Source: Streptomyces sp. NBC_00154 (GTDB lineage Bacteria; Actinomycetota; Actinomycetes; Streptomycetales; Streptomycetaceae). Taken from it: a stretch of 64,000 nucleotides of DNA. Positions 63,924-64,000 of this stretch are shown one piece after another; the stretch's first letter is position 1, and every line of letters starts with the position of its first letter. Made by a program: the position numbers and the translations under genes. Location: NCBI RefSeq assembly GCF_026342835.1, contig NZ_JAPEMI010000001.1, positions 2,672,501 to 2,736,500 of the forward strand, given 5' to 3'. The notes beneath the pieces were generated by a model, which ran no database searches, had not been told where the DNA came from, and saw only the letters and a list, made by a program, of their open reading frames with translations.

Positions 63924-64000
63924 GTGAACCGACGTCACTGTGCCGCTGCCGCGATCACTCTGGTCTGCGCTCTGGCCGTACTGACCGTGCCGACCCAGGC
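63924..64000 (+). CDS. Start of a secreted protein, cut by the window edge
   Basis: A GTG at 63924 with GGAGGGGGAG upstream opens VNRRHCAAAAITLVCALAVL, then TVPTQ, which is a signal peptide. The window ends within the signal, so the product is unknown. Confidence 0.7.
   Translation, partial: MNRRHCAAAAITLVCALAVLTVPTQ

Overview
The window is high-GC DNA with GTG and TTG starts next to ATG, lipobox and Tat-type signals, and actinobacterial marker genes (mshA for mycothiol, carD, msiK, phoR-phoP-phoU). It is almost certainly a Streptomyces chromosome. The right half (msiK, rlmB-cysS, ispD-ispF-carD, phoRP/phoU/metallothionein, gpmA, mshA) has the gene content and order of conserved Streptomyces core chromosome. 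The left 36 kb is accessory.

Layout. 1-13.7 kb holds unrelated single genes: two GNAT acetyltransferases, secreted M4 and M1 metallopeptidases, an ankyrin protein, a haem-binding HbpS homologue, a pentapeptide-repeat protein, FAD and quinone oxidoreductases and a rhomboid-like protein. It also holds two broken loci: a senS-senR two-component pair collapsed by an out-of-frame deletion, and an aminoglycoside-phosphotransferase-like gene interrupted by a short palindrome.

13.9-34.1 kb is a type VII secretion (T7SS/ESX-like) effector island. Two cassettes lie in tandem, each made of two small helical ESAT-6-like proteins, a DUF6507-type protein and a large polymorphic toxin. The toxin heads look identical at the DNA level, but the tails are different enzymes: an ADP-ribosyltransferase in cassette 1 and a YwqJ-type deaminase in cassette 2. 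Cassette 1 is followed by three tandem immunity-like paralogues, the third frameshifted. Cassette 2 is followed by a YwqK-like immunity gene and by Imm49 relics on both strands. Downstream on the same strand are eccD, an EspI/ParA-like ATPase, eccC and a DUF6177-type gene. No eccB, eccE or mycP is present, so the machine would need parts encoded elsewhere.

34.2-64 kb carries a secreted phytase-like esterase, a secreted CYTH-like protein, tRNA-Thr(TGT), msiK with a DasR-type operator, sugar-nucleotide and DoxX genes, rlmB, cysS, ispF/ispD, carD, the PHO regulators with a PHO box, a 46-residue cysteine-rich metallothionein, an MFS transporter, gpmA, a membrane Ser/Thr kinase, a RelE-like toxin-antitoxin pair, a kinase-fold protein with a fresh 39-bp internal duplication, a secreted beta-helix protein, a YbjN protein, mshA and a methyltransferase. 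The window ends inside a secreted-protein gene.

All identifications come from reading the sequence and from memory of families; no searches were run.
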